DNA from: Macrocystis pyrifera
Taxonomy: Eukaryota; Sar; Phaeophyceae; Laminariales; Laminariaceae
Length of the DNA stretch: 64,000 nt
Direction of reading: 5' to 3'
Assembly: GCA_031763025.1 (NCBI GenBank)
Contig: JASSKH010000006.1
Span: 1,082,380-1,146,379, forward strand
Below, in pieces: positions 34,601 to 47,657 of this stretch (position 1 is the stretch's first letter; each line of letters starts with the position of its first letter). The translations under genes were made by a program, and so were the position numbers. The notes beneath the pieces are model-generated. The model was not told the origin of the DNA. It did no database searches and was given only the letters and a program-made list of their open reading frames with translations.

Positions 34601-37600
34601 TGATTAAGCAAACAACTTAAATTTGGTGATTGCTGTTGATTATTTTCCCTGAAAAGAACCATTTTGCCTCGAATAGCGGCGCGGCACTGCTTCAAGCCTC
34701 CGCCGGCATGGCGGGAAGAATGAAGGTCGCCTTGCTCGTTGTCGTGGACAGCACAGATGGGAAGCAGTGGTACACATCCACAAAGCAGCCGCAAGAAACG
34801 TCGCTGCAGCTGTGTGCAGCTATGCGAAGGTTGCCGCGGAAAGAAATAGGTCGTGCTCGACAACACCCCCCACCTACTGCCGATAGTGACTGTTGGCGAG
34901 GAGCGTTGAGTGGGACATCTTGTCAACCGCGGTTTTAACTTGCTATATGCGCTCCGTTGGCGACTTTGAGGACACGGTGTTCGGTGACAGGTTCAATGAC
35001 AGAGTGCCGGACATGGCGTGGCCTGATTCGGTGGTGTGTCTGGAGTTTGGTGTGGCCATCGACGGCCTAGACCTCCCGAGCACATCGGCAGGAACCATGC
35101 AGAACGATCTGACTGGAGGGAGGCCGGATATAAAATTCTGTTGGCTGAAGACGCGGAGAATCGCGATCGGAAAAATAATTTTGGGAACCCATTGACGCAC
35201 ATCAAAAAAGTAGCACCAACTACACGTGGGTGTACAATCCTGCGAGTTGCGCGTGCTCATTGAAGTGCATTGAAAAAAGGTAATATACGTCAGAACTCTA
35301 GTCGAGAGACTGGGAGCAGTGATGGCAAAAAAACTTGTGGAGAAAATAGCAGGGAAGGGCAAGCAGTAGGAAAGCCAAGTACGTATACGGTGAACCAATG
35401 CTCCGGCTACGGGGCGTAGATCCACGTAAGGTTTTTCCCTCGCCCATTGTGCAGTATCTTGTTATGGTTACGATGCTCTCGCAGGACCTTTATTGGGCTT
35501 CCACTAGGGGTGGGGCGGTGAACTTAGCTAAGGGCAAGCCAAGTACAGCAACAGTGGGTGTTTCACGCCGAAAGTTGATAGTATATGCCAAGACTATGAT
35601 ACAGCAGTATTAATAGTACATGTCAGTAATTCCGCCGGAAATTCTCACTTTAACACACAGAGAGAGTCAAAGTTCAATCAAGCCGTCCAAGTTTACGCCG
35701 TTGTTGACAGATAGATAGAACCTTCCGGTAAACGCGCAGACGTGTTCTATTACCGTATACGGGGGACCATAGTAAACAGGACCTACGGTACAGACAAAAA
35801 AACCTATATATTAACCTCTTCTTACTAATAATATTTGGTCCTATTTATTATGTTCCACCGCAATAGGAACCCTTGTCAAAGATTGTTTTTTAGACTGTTT
35901 TTTCGCCGGGAATATGGCCTTCATATTGAGCCAAATACCCCGAACAAACATCGTGGCCCAAATACACGAAAACAAACAACCGACGAAATAACGGGCAAAA
36001 AACACAAAATGCACCTCTGTAACGGATGGCAAGGGCTTTTAGAACACGCGTGCAACGTTTCGTAAATTGTTTTACTGTAAACGGCTGGCTTAAACTTTTA
36101 ATGCATCATTTTTTATTCTTCGTTGAAAAAAATCCAGTTCATGGCTTGGAAATTCCGACGCTCAAGGTAAAAATGACGGCTTCAGGTTGAACCAGCTCGT
36201 ACAACACGTACCATGTTTTGTCAAGGCCTCTCAACCGTGATGATGTTATGCAGCTCACCTGAATGAACCCCATGATAGATGTCAACCCAGACCCTCCCGC
36301 AACCACGATAATGCGCGGTGCGCCTCCCTTCATCATCGCGCCGAGCGACTCTACGGTGTTGTAGAAGCCATCCACGTCCACCAGCAGCGATTCGGGCGAG
36401 GCGGTGGCGGCCGGGCCGTCGCTCGCGAGGCGCAGAGCTCTGGTCCACGGGCCAAGCTCCTTGATGTACACCGTGAACACCTCTTCTTCTGGAGTAGCCC
36501 GGGCTTTCTTGGGCAAGGAGGACGGGGGGGCGCCGCGCAGAGCGACGGAAATGGCGTGGGCCTCGTCTGTGCCGAGCGCCGCAGGGCAGCTAAGGTAGAC
36601 GAACGTGCCCCCTCTCGAAGACAGGGTCTTGGGGTTGCGGAGGACGAAGCGGGTGTAGTCCCCGGTGGTCAAGACGTTGACGAGACTGGTGGGGCTGGCC
36701 TTCGTCGCGGGCCTCAGCCACCGGTTCCAGTAGCGCCACCTGAAGATTTTAGTAGGCAACGCCGGAGGGCGATTGTTTCAAGACCGTGGCGGGGTCGGGG
36801 TGGACTGGAGCGGTATGGCGATATAGTTGAAGTTGTGGGGCGGAATATAATAGGTTATGTGTGCTACAAATATCCACTCGGGTTTTGGCGCGGCAGGTGA
36901 TTGTTCCTATTAGTTTCGGATTACCTCCAGCTTTGTACTGTGGCGCTTACCCTTGCTGGCTGTCCGAACACGCGATAATATTTGCAGCGCATATCATGCC
37001 ACACCTGCTACGCAGATTTGAAAGCATCGCAGACACGAGCGAGTACGTGTGTAGTCCTAAAACAAAAACGTGAATTCGAAGCGTAGGGAAGGTACGGTAG
37101 GCATATAGAAGACCGGAATATAGACAAAGTAAGTATATAATGGCTATACCGTCACCCATTGTCTTACCCCTTGGCTATAATTTACCGTAGTACCGGGTGC
37201 ACTTCTATAGTTGGGAATCCGGACACCCACTTACCTCTTCCAGGCCTCAAGGCGCGACAGAACGTGCATAGTGTACACCGTGAGGCCGCCCAGGAAGTAG
37301 AGCGTATTGCGGGCCCACTGAAAGCATGGTATACGTGACATATAGTTCGTGGGTCAGAAGAGGGATAAGATTCAGCGGGAACAGAGGGTCTGGTGGTCGT
37401 CGGCGTGTGCTGTTGGTACTTGATTTTCGTTAGGAGGATTCCGTTTAGAACACAGAGGGAAAAGAGAACTACAAAAAAACGATGATTTTCGCTACCGCCG
37501 CTGCTTAGGTGTGTGGGGGGGGTGTACTCGATAGGAGAGATGTACTCGATCTCATGCATGGCCGTAGTCGTATGACCATAGACCCTCGCATTCCTACAAT

Positions 37601-40600
37601 GCCGGGACGGAGCATGTCGGGTTTTCACCGACCAAGCAAACATTGCTTGCACCAAGCGCGAAGCGCCGTGAGGTGTCCGGCGAGTCGCATGAAGGGTGAG
37701 CTGCATCCTACTAAGAACCGCTTGTGAGGCGGACTTTCTTGCATATGGATGACAGCTTCAATGAGTTAGTTTAATTTCCGGTGTAGCCACTTCCAGAGAC
37801 AGCAATGGGAGTACTATGTAACTGCCTCTTGGGTGCCTTGCCTTGGACACTACGTTATACGATCAATTCCCTTGTGCAGAGTAAAGGTTCTTTACCTCGC
37901 ACAAATGATCTAACTCGACGACCAGCTGTGGGCGACCGCCAAAAAAAAAAAAAAAAAAAACGGTACCCTGGATGTCTAGCTCACGTAGTGAGCGGCATGT
38001 TTTACAGTGTCGTTGCCAACCGACGCCAACCCAACCCACATATAATATATGCTTCTTAGGTGGGGGGTGATCAACTGGCGTCCGAACCATGATACAATGC
38101 TCGGAGTCGAAAGAAAAGAGGACGCAGCTTGGTATTGGTCGCACTGCAGCGAGCTCATACTTACTTGGAGACAGTTTACTACTGTAGGCCAAAGACGCCA
38201 GATGGTTTGTACCATCAACCCCTGGCCCCAACAGCAAAATGGCAATACAATAGTGTTGGTCAGGAGGGATAATCTATATAATAGTAATCTACTCAGTTGA
38301 CTGGGTAAAGTTGTAGGTTAATCATAAAAAATAATACAATGTACCACGTGTGTTTTTTGTGAGTTCGACTCTCGACCTCGGCAGTGACCTCCGGGGCGAA
38401 CCCCTCGCCACGCGCTACCACTGATCATAATAGAGGAATCCGCCTTCAACTTTGGGGTTGGGAAAGTGCATTCAACTAAAATGGGTGATTGTTTCCTGGT
38501 GCAGACGTTTTGACACTCGTATAAACCAATAGTACTCACGTGCATGGCCCCGAACACGAAGACGCCGATGAAGAGCCAGTGGCTGAGCTTGAACAGGCTG
38601 TACCAGCGGCGGCGCACGTAATTGATCGAGGTGATCCACATGGGCAGCGCGCACATGGCGGCCATCCACCCCATGGGGATGTCGATGGTTCCGTCGCCCG
38701 CCTTGACGTGGATAGACTCGCGCACGGCGTGGCTCCAGCCATCGGCCCAGATCCAGTAGGCTACGAACAGGAAGCCGTGGGTGAACAATGTGGCAAAGGC
38801 GAGGTGACCCGCGACGGCGTGGTAGAGCACGGCGCGCTCGAAGGGCACCCCGACGGCCGACCATATTTTGCTGTCGCGGGAGACCGGGACCAGGATGATG
38901 GCGAAGTGGGAGGAGCACACGAATCCCATGTAGAGGGCGATATTCCATAGCCTAGGAGGTGTTGTAGCGCGCGTATTGTGTGAGAGGCGTGGCCATGCAG
39001 GCAGCGTATGTCAGGCCGTCGGTGGGGGAGGGGCGGGGGAAAGAAAGTAGGTAACAAGATCTATGATTAGTACTAAAGAGGCTGTTCATATTTATATCTC
39101 ACTGTCATTGTGTAGATAGCACGTTACGCGCTAATCACGGCGATGTACTGTATAGCGGGTAAAAAAAGGCACTGTACCGAAGTAGCTGCCGCTTGAAGTA
39201 GATACGCCAGATAGATGCAGTGTGCACCAATACCGTAGTGTGACCTTATATATTACTGCCCCAGTGGTATGAACAGTAATAGTGTCTCGACAATTGCACC
39301 GGGTACTCACCTGTACTGGTCAAACGTTGGCCCCACATCCCCGGAGCTCAAGCTGCAAAACTTTGAGGGGTCGTCTTCGCACGGGGCGAACCGTGAGTAG
39401 TAGTCCCTGCCCGCGACATCTGATGTTCACATAGTGGAGTGACAGGGGGATGAATACCAACACAACGGGTTTCATGAAACATTAGGATGTGTGTACGCGA
39501 CACAAAAGGAGGAGAGTGTGTACCTTAATACCTAGCATTGCAGCAGCAGTAGTGCGTACCTGGAAATAGACAACCAACACTACTGTTTCCATGCAACGGC
39601 GACTCCTTCCTTTGTTGCTGCCTACTGCCTACCAGGTGGCATGTCCGGTGACACGACCATGTCCTCAAAGCGCGTCATGTTTTAACCCAACTCAACGTCC
39701 TCGAGTGTTACCGCAAGCAAACGCGGTCGTTGTTGGTGCCTGTCGTGTGACGTACTGTGATGTACTGTGACGTACTGCAGCAACATGGTAAATGAAACAT
39801 TTTTTTTGCAGCTGGGCGCTCGCTGCCTATGGCAGAGAATGACCAACATGGCATGTGCTGCTGTAGATGCCGACTATATACGGCTTTTCAAGGTGCCCTT
39901 GGCCAACGTTCTTTGACAGATGTGGGTGGGTGCTACAGCAGTACTGCTGTGTGCTTCACATTAAACCGTTCTTTCTACCCGTCGACATCCAGCACAACCA
40001 GTGTTCGTGCCGATTCTTCAATCCTTGAGAGATACATGTTCTGTGGTCACAAACCTACGCCACAGAGATATAGCTTTGCCCCGTATGCAGTAAGTACAGT
40101 GGACAATGCAATGCCATGTCATCATACATACTGGATACGACAGGCACGACATACACATTGTACGGAGTAGAAAAACGAAAGAAAACATATAAACGAAACA
40201 AAAAAAGAACAATCGAAAGAGAATACTCGTAGAAAAAAGAAAGAATAGAAGAAACCGTAGATGCTGACCATGTGGGGTTATGGCCGTCCAACAAGACGAA
40301 GGCGTCCCAGCAGCAGTACAATACTAATATTTGGTTTATCGCGAGAGCGGTAGGCGACGCTGTGAGGAAGACTGATATGAGCTGTGGGCCGACTACGAAC
40401 TGCTGTACCGCAGGCGCCTAACGTATTTGGCAGGACTGAGCTGATCACGCGGAACACAGCCATAACAGCCACGTCAGCCCTAAAGTCTACGCGGAGCGGA
40501 GACTTGTTCAGGGTCGTGAACACCCCGCCCGCGCCACTAGGCGACCTCTTCCCGGTCTTGCTTGCTCCAGCCGTCCACAAGAAACAACGGCTGCATTCTA

Positions 40601-43600
40601 GCCCACACTGGAGTTATCGCGTCGCAAGTGGCCAGGACTTCCCCCTTGCACATAGTGTGTGTAATTAAAGGTACTCTATGAGACGTTGAACAATGTAACA
40701 CACCATTATTGGGTGTACCGAGTTGGGAGGTTGTCGACATCTGCAACAGCAGTTGTGGGGTTTGCTTTTGTACATTGTTCAATGTCCCCGGTGGCTTGGT
40801 AGGTGGTCCGCGAGCTTATCAAGAACAATTTCGTGAGTTCGAGTCTCACCGAGTGCATGCTCATAGGGACTTTTTCTTGCATAAATTGATTAGCGGAAAG
40901 CGCGAGAGCGTGAGTTAGCTGTACATTCGATGAAAATCGACGAGCAGTGGGAATGCTGAACCCTATGCGCGATAAATACTAAAAGGCACGTACCGGGGGG
41001 GGAAAAGGGACGACACCTGTGACCACGGCTTGTCCAGAAGATCGTCGAGGGTAAAACCTCCTACGAGTGGGCTGGAAAGTAAAAGTGATGATAAAAAAAA
41101 AAAATTAAAAAAAAAAAATGTCTCAACAACAAATGTAGCAAAATCTCACAAATATGTCCACATCTCAATTCGGCATGCCTAATGGTGGGCCACTACTACA
41201 ATAGCAGTACATCGACCAATCCAATGTCTACACAACAATGTAGCAAACTCCACAAGATATCGACGTCCTCTCAATTCGGACATTTGTGATCGTTTTCTCA
41301 GTCTTAATATTAATATCAATATATATAGTATGGGATACGAGCATAGGAATACTGTATTAATAGAAGCGTTTTGCCCTCTGTACCACTATACAGCAAACAC
41401 TATCAGGTACGTTGTTGTCTTCATCAATATTTGAAACGATTTTTCTACCCATCTGCATCCTGCGAGCGCACCCAGCATCCGTCCTGATTGTTCATCGCCG
41501 ACGATTACATATAATAGTGAAAGTCTTTAGGTGTAATAATATGATAATGGAAGTTCTGTGGTCAGACTTCTTGTGAAACAGAGGACCCCAAAATTGACGC
41601 ACACGAAACGAGGTGGGCGGTATTTATCCAAGATGATTTCGTCCTAATTTCCTGCTTTTCCAGGTTATATTTGCTGTTTCAGTCGTATTTTATTATTTTC
41701 CTGATATCTCTCCTGCTACGAGAGTGTTCCTTGATTCTGCTACCCTCTTATGTTAAACTCCTGCTTTGAAAGAACTATTTTCTCGCTTATCTTCTTGTGC
41801 CTGTTTTATTCTTGAGTAACGGGATATTCAAGGGAAAAAATAATCGACAGGAGTAGTAGCGGTCCAAAGAAGCTCAATAACAAACAACGTATACTGGGAA
41901 CGAAAAACAGAACTAAAACAAGCAGAACAAGACATCAAGCAGCAGTTACTAGTAGTACTTTGCGTATAAAGGTATATACTAGAGATTGGAGTAGGCATCT
42001 CAGCCCCAATGGCGAAACGACCATACCAGGCACTTTTAATTTTGTGGGGATCCCTTGACCTGGTTTTTGCGTCGGTGGTCGAAAGTGACGTGGCTTTGGT
42101 GTCGGGGCATCGATATTGGCATACTGTAGTTATAGACTGTCCTAGAGCGGGACACTTCGACGAGCTTCGAGCGGCTCACCACCGAGTCCTCTAGCGAGTC
42201 GTTGGCTTTCAGCGCCCACTTCGCACCGACCACACCGCCCTCGCCGACGCGAAGGCCCTCAAGGTGAGACACGTTGCGAGATCATGTAAACGACCATACG
42301 TAAACAGCGGCTCTTTTATGCGGGGACCGTGGCACGGCAAAGCAAGGAGAGACTACCCAGTCAGGTAGTGTTCGGGACGATGGCTGCAGGGAGAACCCGA
42401 GACCTGGCGGACAGTTTAAGATTTGGCATAAATGCATAGTCGAAGACTTTAGTCAGGTAGTTCCGAGCCACCGAGGGGTCAACGGAACACTCCCCCTGAC
42501 TTGGTTTTTGGAGTTGAAACCGCACTTTGGTCCACTGCAGCAAAAAAGGCGGGGAAGTGGTATCGGGGGATTCTTGAGGCAGTCGAGCGCTTCATGGTGA
42601 GGCGGCACGACGACGAGGCACAGCTGAGTAGACAGCGCCGCGCATTCGCCGTGGGTCGTGCCCAAGGGAATAGGGGGAGGGAGGGGCAACAGGAGGAGTG
42701 GGACGAAACCCGATCAAGGGAATGCGGGCAGGGGGGGCAACAGGAGGAGGAGTGGAAGGGAGACCGCGGTAGACGAAAGTAGGAAGGAGGATAGCAAGGT
42801 ACCAGGCCGAGTAGTAAGTACAGTAAGGCAACTACTATGCTGCTTGTGCCGCCAATTGCTACAGCTGGTTTGAGCGTGATCTTCCTCTGTGTTCTTTTTA
42901 TTTTTGCGCTTGATCCTCCGAGAATTTCATCTTATTACTTTAGCTTTATTTCTTATCCTTCTTTATGAAAGGAGTCATTAAGCTTTACTTCTTATCCTTC
43001 CTTTTGAAAGGAGTCGTATGTATGGTGTTGTTGGATGACGCTTTGTTTGTTTCGTATTGTCTGACGCATCCTCTCCGGGGGTAGGGCCTAGTTGACGCAC
43101 TCAAGACGGAGACGGCAAACGAGGTAGCAAGGTCCCAGACTGACTAGCAGGGAGAACTTGGCTATACTACCCGAACCACCAACTGCTGCCGCTACCTGAC
43201 GGGTGCTTCGTGCTTCGGTATGCCTGCTATTCGCCTTGGTTCTTACTTACTGTACGTAATCTTCACTTTTTTTATATGTAGCGATGCTGTTTCTTTAGCT
43301 CGTTCTTTTCAAGTGTCTGCTACCCACATCTCCTGAGGGGTGGCACGACAGTTTTTTTTTCCTTTTAGATTTTTCTCTTTCAAATTGTTTATTATTTCTT
43401 TTTTTTTTTGTTTTGTTTCCTCTCTTTGAATAGGTATGTCGTGCCTGTCGTATCCAGTATAATGACAGGTGTGTGTTCTTCACATGAAACCGTTCTTTCT
43501 ACCCGTCGACATCCAGCACAACCAGTGTCCGTGCCGATTCTTCGATCCTACTGTATTATTAGACGAGATACAAGTTCTATGGTCACAAAGCTACGCCACA

Positions 43601-44863
43601 GAGATACTGGCACTGCATTGTCTACTGCTGTGCTTATATTGCATAAAACAACGTAGTATCTCCGTGTCGTAGTTTCGTGACCACATAACTCGGACCAGGT
43701 ATCTCTTTAGTTAGGCAGGATTTTTTTTTTTTTTTTCAATCTTTACTTTCCAGCCGAACTCGTAGGAGGTTTTACCCTGCTCAGCGATTTTCTGGACAAG
43801 CCGTGGTCACAGGTGTCGTCCCTTCTCCCCCCCGGTACGTGCCTTTATTTTTTGTCGCGCATAGGGTTCAGCATTCCCGCTGCTCGTCGATTTTCATCGA
43901 ATGTAGCTAACTCACGCGCTCTCGCGCTTTCCGCTAATCAGTTTTTTATGCAAGAAAAAGTCCCTATGAGCATGCACTCGGGGAGATTTGAACCCACGAA
44001 ATTGATCTTGATAGGCACGCGGACCACCTGCCAAACCACCGGGGACGCCGGATTGGATAATCGGCATGGACACTGGTTGTGCTGGACGTTGACGAATAGA
44101 AAGAACGGTACACCGACCACCCATCACTCGCTGGTATACACTACAGGAGGAAGCCGTTTTTTTTTTGTTTGTGACGTACAAAAAGAAGGAGAGGACAGAA
44201 CAGGGAGATACTTTAGACACAGATGGGACCGGGAACTGATATTAATGGTCACACGTGTAGGCGAGGTTTAGATCACGACTACCTAAGCTTCGCTTGTTTC
44301 GTATTGTCTGACGCCGAGATGCCGGGCATAGTTGACGGACGCTGGACGGGGGCAGCAGACAGAGTAGCTAGGTACTAGGCGGACTAGCAGGGAGAACTTG
44401 GCTGTGCTACTCGTACCATAAACTGCTGCCGTTACCTGGAGGATGCTTGTGCTTTGGCTTGCCTGTTATTTTCTCTTGGTTCTTAGTCTTACTCTGTTTA
44501 CAACGAGTATAATGGTGTTTTTCTTCTTTTTCCTTTTTTCCAAGCTCGTTTTTTTTCAAGTGTCCGCCACATCCCCTGCGGGGGGGGGGACGACGGTTTG
44601 TTTCTTACATATGTTCTCTTGTTTCTTTTCCTCTTTCGATTTGTCTTTTTTGTTTTGTTTTTTTTCTTTTTCATGCCTGTCGTATCCAGCATATGACATG
44701 GCATTGCGTTGCTCACTGTGCTTACTGCATGCGTGGCAACGTAGTATCTCTGTGGTGTAGCTTTGTGACCACAGAACTTGTATCTCTTCTAGGATTGAAG
44801 AATCGGCACGGACACTGGTTGTGCTGGATGTCGACGGGTATAGGAAGAAGTTTAATGTGAAGA

Positions 44864-44898
<35 letters not shown>

Positions 44899-47454
44899 TC
44901 ACGGAGACATTTACGAATTATCCCCGGATTTCAGGCCCTGCGTTTCGGGTTGGGGATAGGGTTAGGGTTATTAATAGCGATGTTTTTAATAGTTGCCGTC
45001 CTCAGGGCTGTGAGAATTACAGCGACGGGACTTCACGAGATATTTAACCTCACATTCTTTGCTGTACCCACGGATTTGCGATTGCGTTTAGTTTGGTTTT
45101 TCTCTGTCTCACCTAATCACAGAATTGTAAAGGTATTACTAAGGATCCCTCGAGGATCAGGGATCACAGACGGCACTCTGGGTGGACTGATGAAGCTGGT
45201 AGAAATGACGAGTAAGCGTAAAGACAACACAGACAGGCAGTTTAGGGTTTACCAGGAACTCAGCGAGAATGGCGCTTCTGTAGGGCTCTACTGTTGTTGC
45301 ACGCTGGTCTGTGAGGGTTGTATGGGGTGCTGGAGAGGACGGCTGCAACGGGAACATACGAAACGCAATGACTAAAACCCGGACGGAGATGCCTCGTAAA
45401 CAATCGTCTCCGTAGTCATCGTATAGTCGTGATTCAAAACTCGCCTACGTAGTCAGTTGTGATTCAACATCGCCTACTACGTAGCAGGGTAGTCAATTGT
45501 GATTGTCAGTTCCCGAAGGGATCAAGCAGTCAGTATGGCAGTGCGGGGAGTAATGCCGGTCGCCGCTACAGTGTACTGTAGTAGTAATATAGTGCTTGTA
45601 TCGTTGGCTGCTGCATACCGGCACTGTACTCGTAGAGGGACTACTGCCATTAAAATAGAGAGAAACGAACACCGTGGTCACAAAACTCCGACACAGAGAT
45701 ACTATAAATACCTATACATTTCTATGTATTGTAGTAGGCTGAGCAGACAATGCACTGCTCTAAGTTTATCGTACAGGATACGACAGGAACGACAGGCACT
45801 GTCGACTCCTGGGTGGCTATCTCAACCTCTCGGCCGAACCTAAAACAGAAAAGGGGTCGACTAGCGAGGGTCGGCAAGTCTATGACATGTAACACTGGTG
45901 GGGTGTCATGTTAAAGCTGTGTTTTACGGATGGACTAGAACCGGTACACGAACAAGAAAGTGTATTGGGCGAAAACTTTTTGGATCATTAAGGAGGATAA
46001 AAAAAAAAAGCACGAGATATATATTCTATGAACGAGAGACAACCGGAAGAAAAAAAAAAAAAGAGAAAAAAACAAGGTAATACTATGTGACATATCGTGC
46101 CCCCCCCCCCCCGTAGAATGTGAGTGTGGCAGACAATACAGAGCAAACTAAAGAAACGAATAACTTTATACGCTTACCCGTGGCATAATTTCATGAACGC
46201 AAACAATTGTCAAGCAAGACTGTACAAGAAGAAAGAAGGGATATATGACAGAGGCGGACCAAAGCACCAATAAATGTTATTAATAGAACAAAAACACACG
46301 ACGTCATTGTATGCAATTTTTATATTATTATATGTATTATTGACCCGAGTACAGAGACTAAAAAGTATATGTTACGCGCGTATATACGAGTATAACATCA
46401 AGCGGTAATATCCAATGACGTCCGTCCGTAGTTTGTACCCATGTCACTTTTCTTAAATGATAGTAATAACATTCATTATTAATATGGTTTGTGCATCACT
46501 TACTACGTACACCAGGTACATGAATAGCTCCACCATCAGCACACATACAAAGCTTACACAACTGAACTCTCAAGAAACTACAATCAACGTGATATCCAAA
46601 GTACTGCAGACAAATAGTAGTATTAATACCAATAATAGTCGTATCTAAAATGTCGAGGCGTGGTATGACTACCTTTTGGAAGATTCACTGTCAATCAACA
46701 ACGGGTGACCATGCAATATTATTAATATGTATTGTCAAGACTCGTGCTGATTTCGTAATAAGATCCCCTCGCTTATGGCGCGTGCTTCCCCAACAAGGGG
46801 GCGCGTGCCTGCTTCTCTTTTACAAGTGCGCTAGCCGGTCGGCGTCAGCACAAAATTGCGTCCGAGTTTTTTTTTTTGCACCTTGCCAAATCTGGATTAT
46901 CATGCCGAGACACCAGATGGACAGGGCGATGGCCTCTCCCACGGTTACCCACCTGGGAGCGAACATCGAAAGAAAAAGGCAGAGAGAGAGAGAGACAGAC
47001 AGCGCGCCACGGCGGCGGTGACGTTATTTTCGCCCTGCTGTACTTGGGGAGATATAGAGGCGACTGACCGCAGGGTCCCGACATGCGTCCAAAGATTTGA
47101 AAAAAAAAAACAAAACGGCCACGAACCCACGAACTAAGTAACCGCAATACTACTTTTTATGTATGTGTATACAAGTAAGTATGCGATTCAATTTGAACCG
47201 TTATTTCTCCCCCTTCGACATCCAGCACTAGTGTACAGGGTAGTTCTGCGCTGATACACGCACCACATGAATGATGTATGATGGGCTACGTATGTATGGC
47301 AGCGGTAAAAAGGTATAGACCTGGTGATAGCATCCCATAGACACGCGCCACCCTGCTGTTGTTGTTCCTGCATATGGCCAGGCTTATACACGCTGCCGTT
47401 CCTCTGCTCTATTGTACACACTACATGTGGCATGCACTACGCAGAAGAAAAATA

Positions 47455-47505
<51 letters not shown>

Positions 47506-47626
47506 GCCTGCTGCGCCTGCTGCTGCTGCTGCGCCTGCTGCGCCTGCTGCGCCTGCTGCGGCTGCTGGCGGTTATACCACCCGAACAACAACTAGCACAG
47601 ATCTTGACGGTCACAGCAGCAGCAGC

Positions 47627-47657
<31 letters not shown>

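Larger units (their letters stand above)
43040..44480. repeat. Duplicated 200-bp segment around the minus SINE
   Basis: 43040-43260 and 44285-44480 share TTGTTTCGTATTGTCTGACG, ACTAGCAGGGAGAACTTGGC, AACTGCTGCCG and TCGCCTTGGTTCTTA or CTCTTGGTTCTTAGT. The R2 copies and the SINE lie between them. A third partial copy is near 42790-42870. Confidence 0.6.
39420..46881. other. Copy 2 intron 2 (7.5 kb), SINE and repeat nest
   Basis: Contains two inverted SINEs, four or five copies of dispersed repeat R2, a duplicated 200-bp segment and half of the TATTAATA words. The matching intron of copy 1 is 0.95 kb. No gene supported. Confidence 0.7.

Noticed and set aside
38540-38950. 136-codon plus-strand open frame
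   Set aside because: Antisense shadow of copy 2 exon 4.
40784-40856. A functional tRNA gene
   Set aside because: The T-arm is perfect but the acceptor stem has mismatches and no clear anticodon arm forms; the A tail and second copy point to a SINE.
42501-42782. Gln/Glu/Gly-rich plus-strand frame
   Set aside because: Purine-rich low-complexity sequence in an intron of the opposite strand.
44821-45375. 184-codon plus-strand open frame with a hydrophobic stretch
   Set aside because: Starts inside repeat R2, passes through a CAA microsatellite and a GGGTTAGGG-like run, and lies in an intron of the opposite strand. No family likeness.
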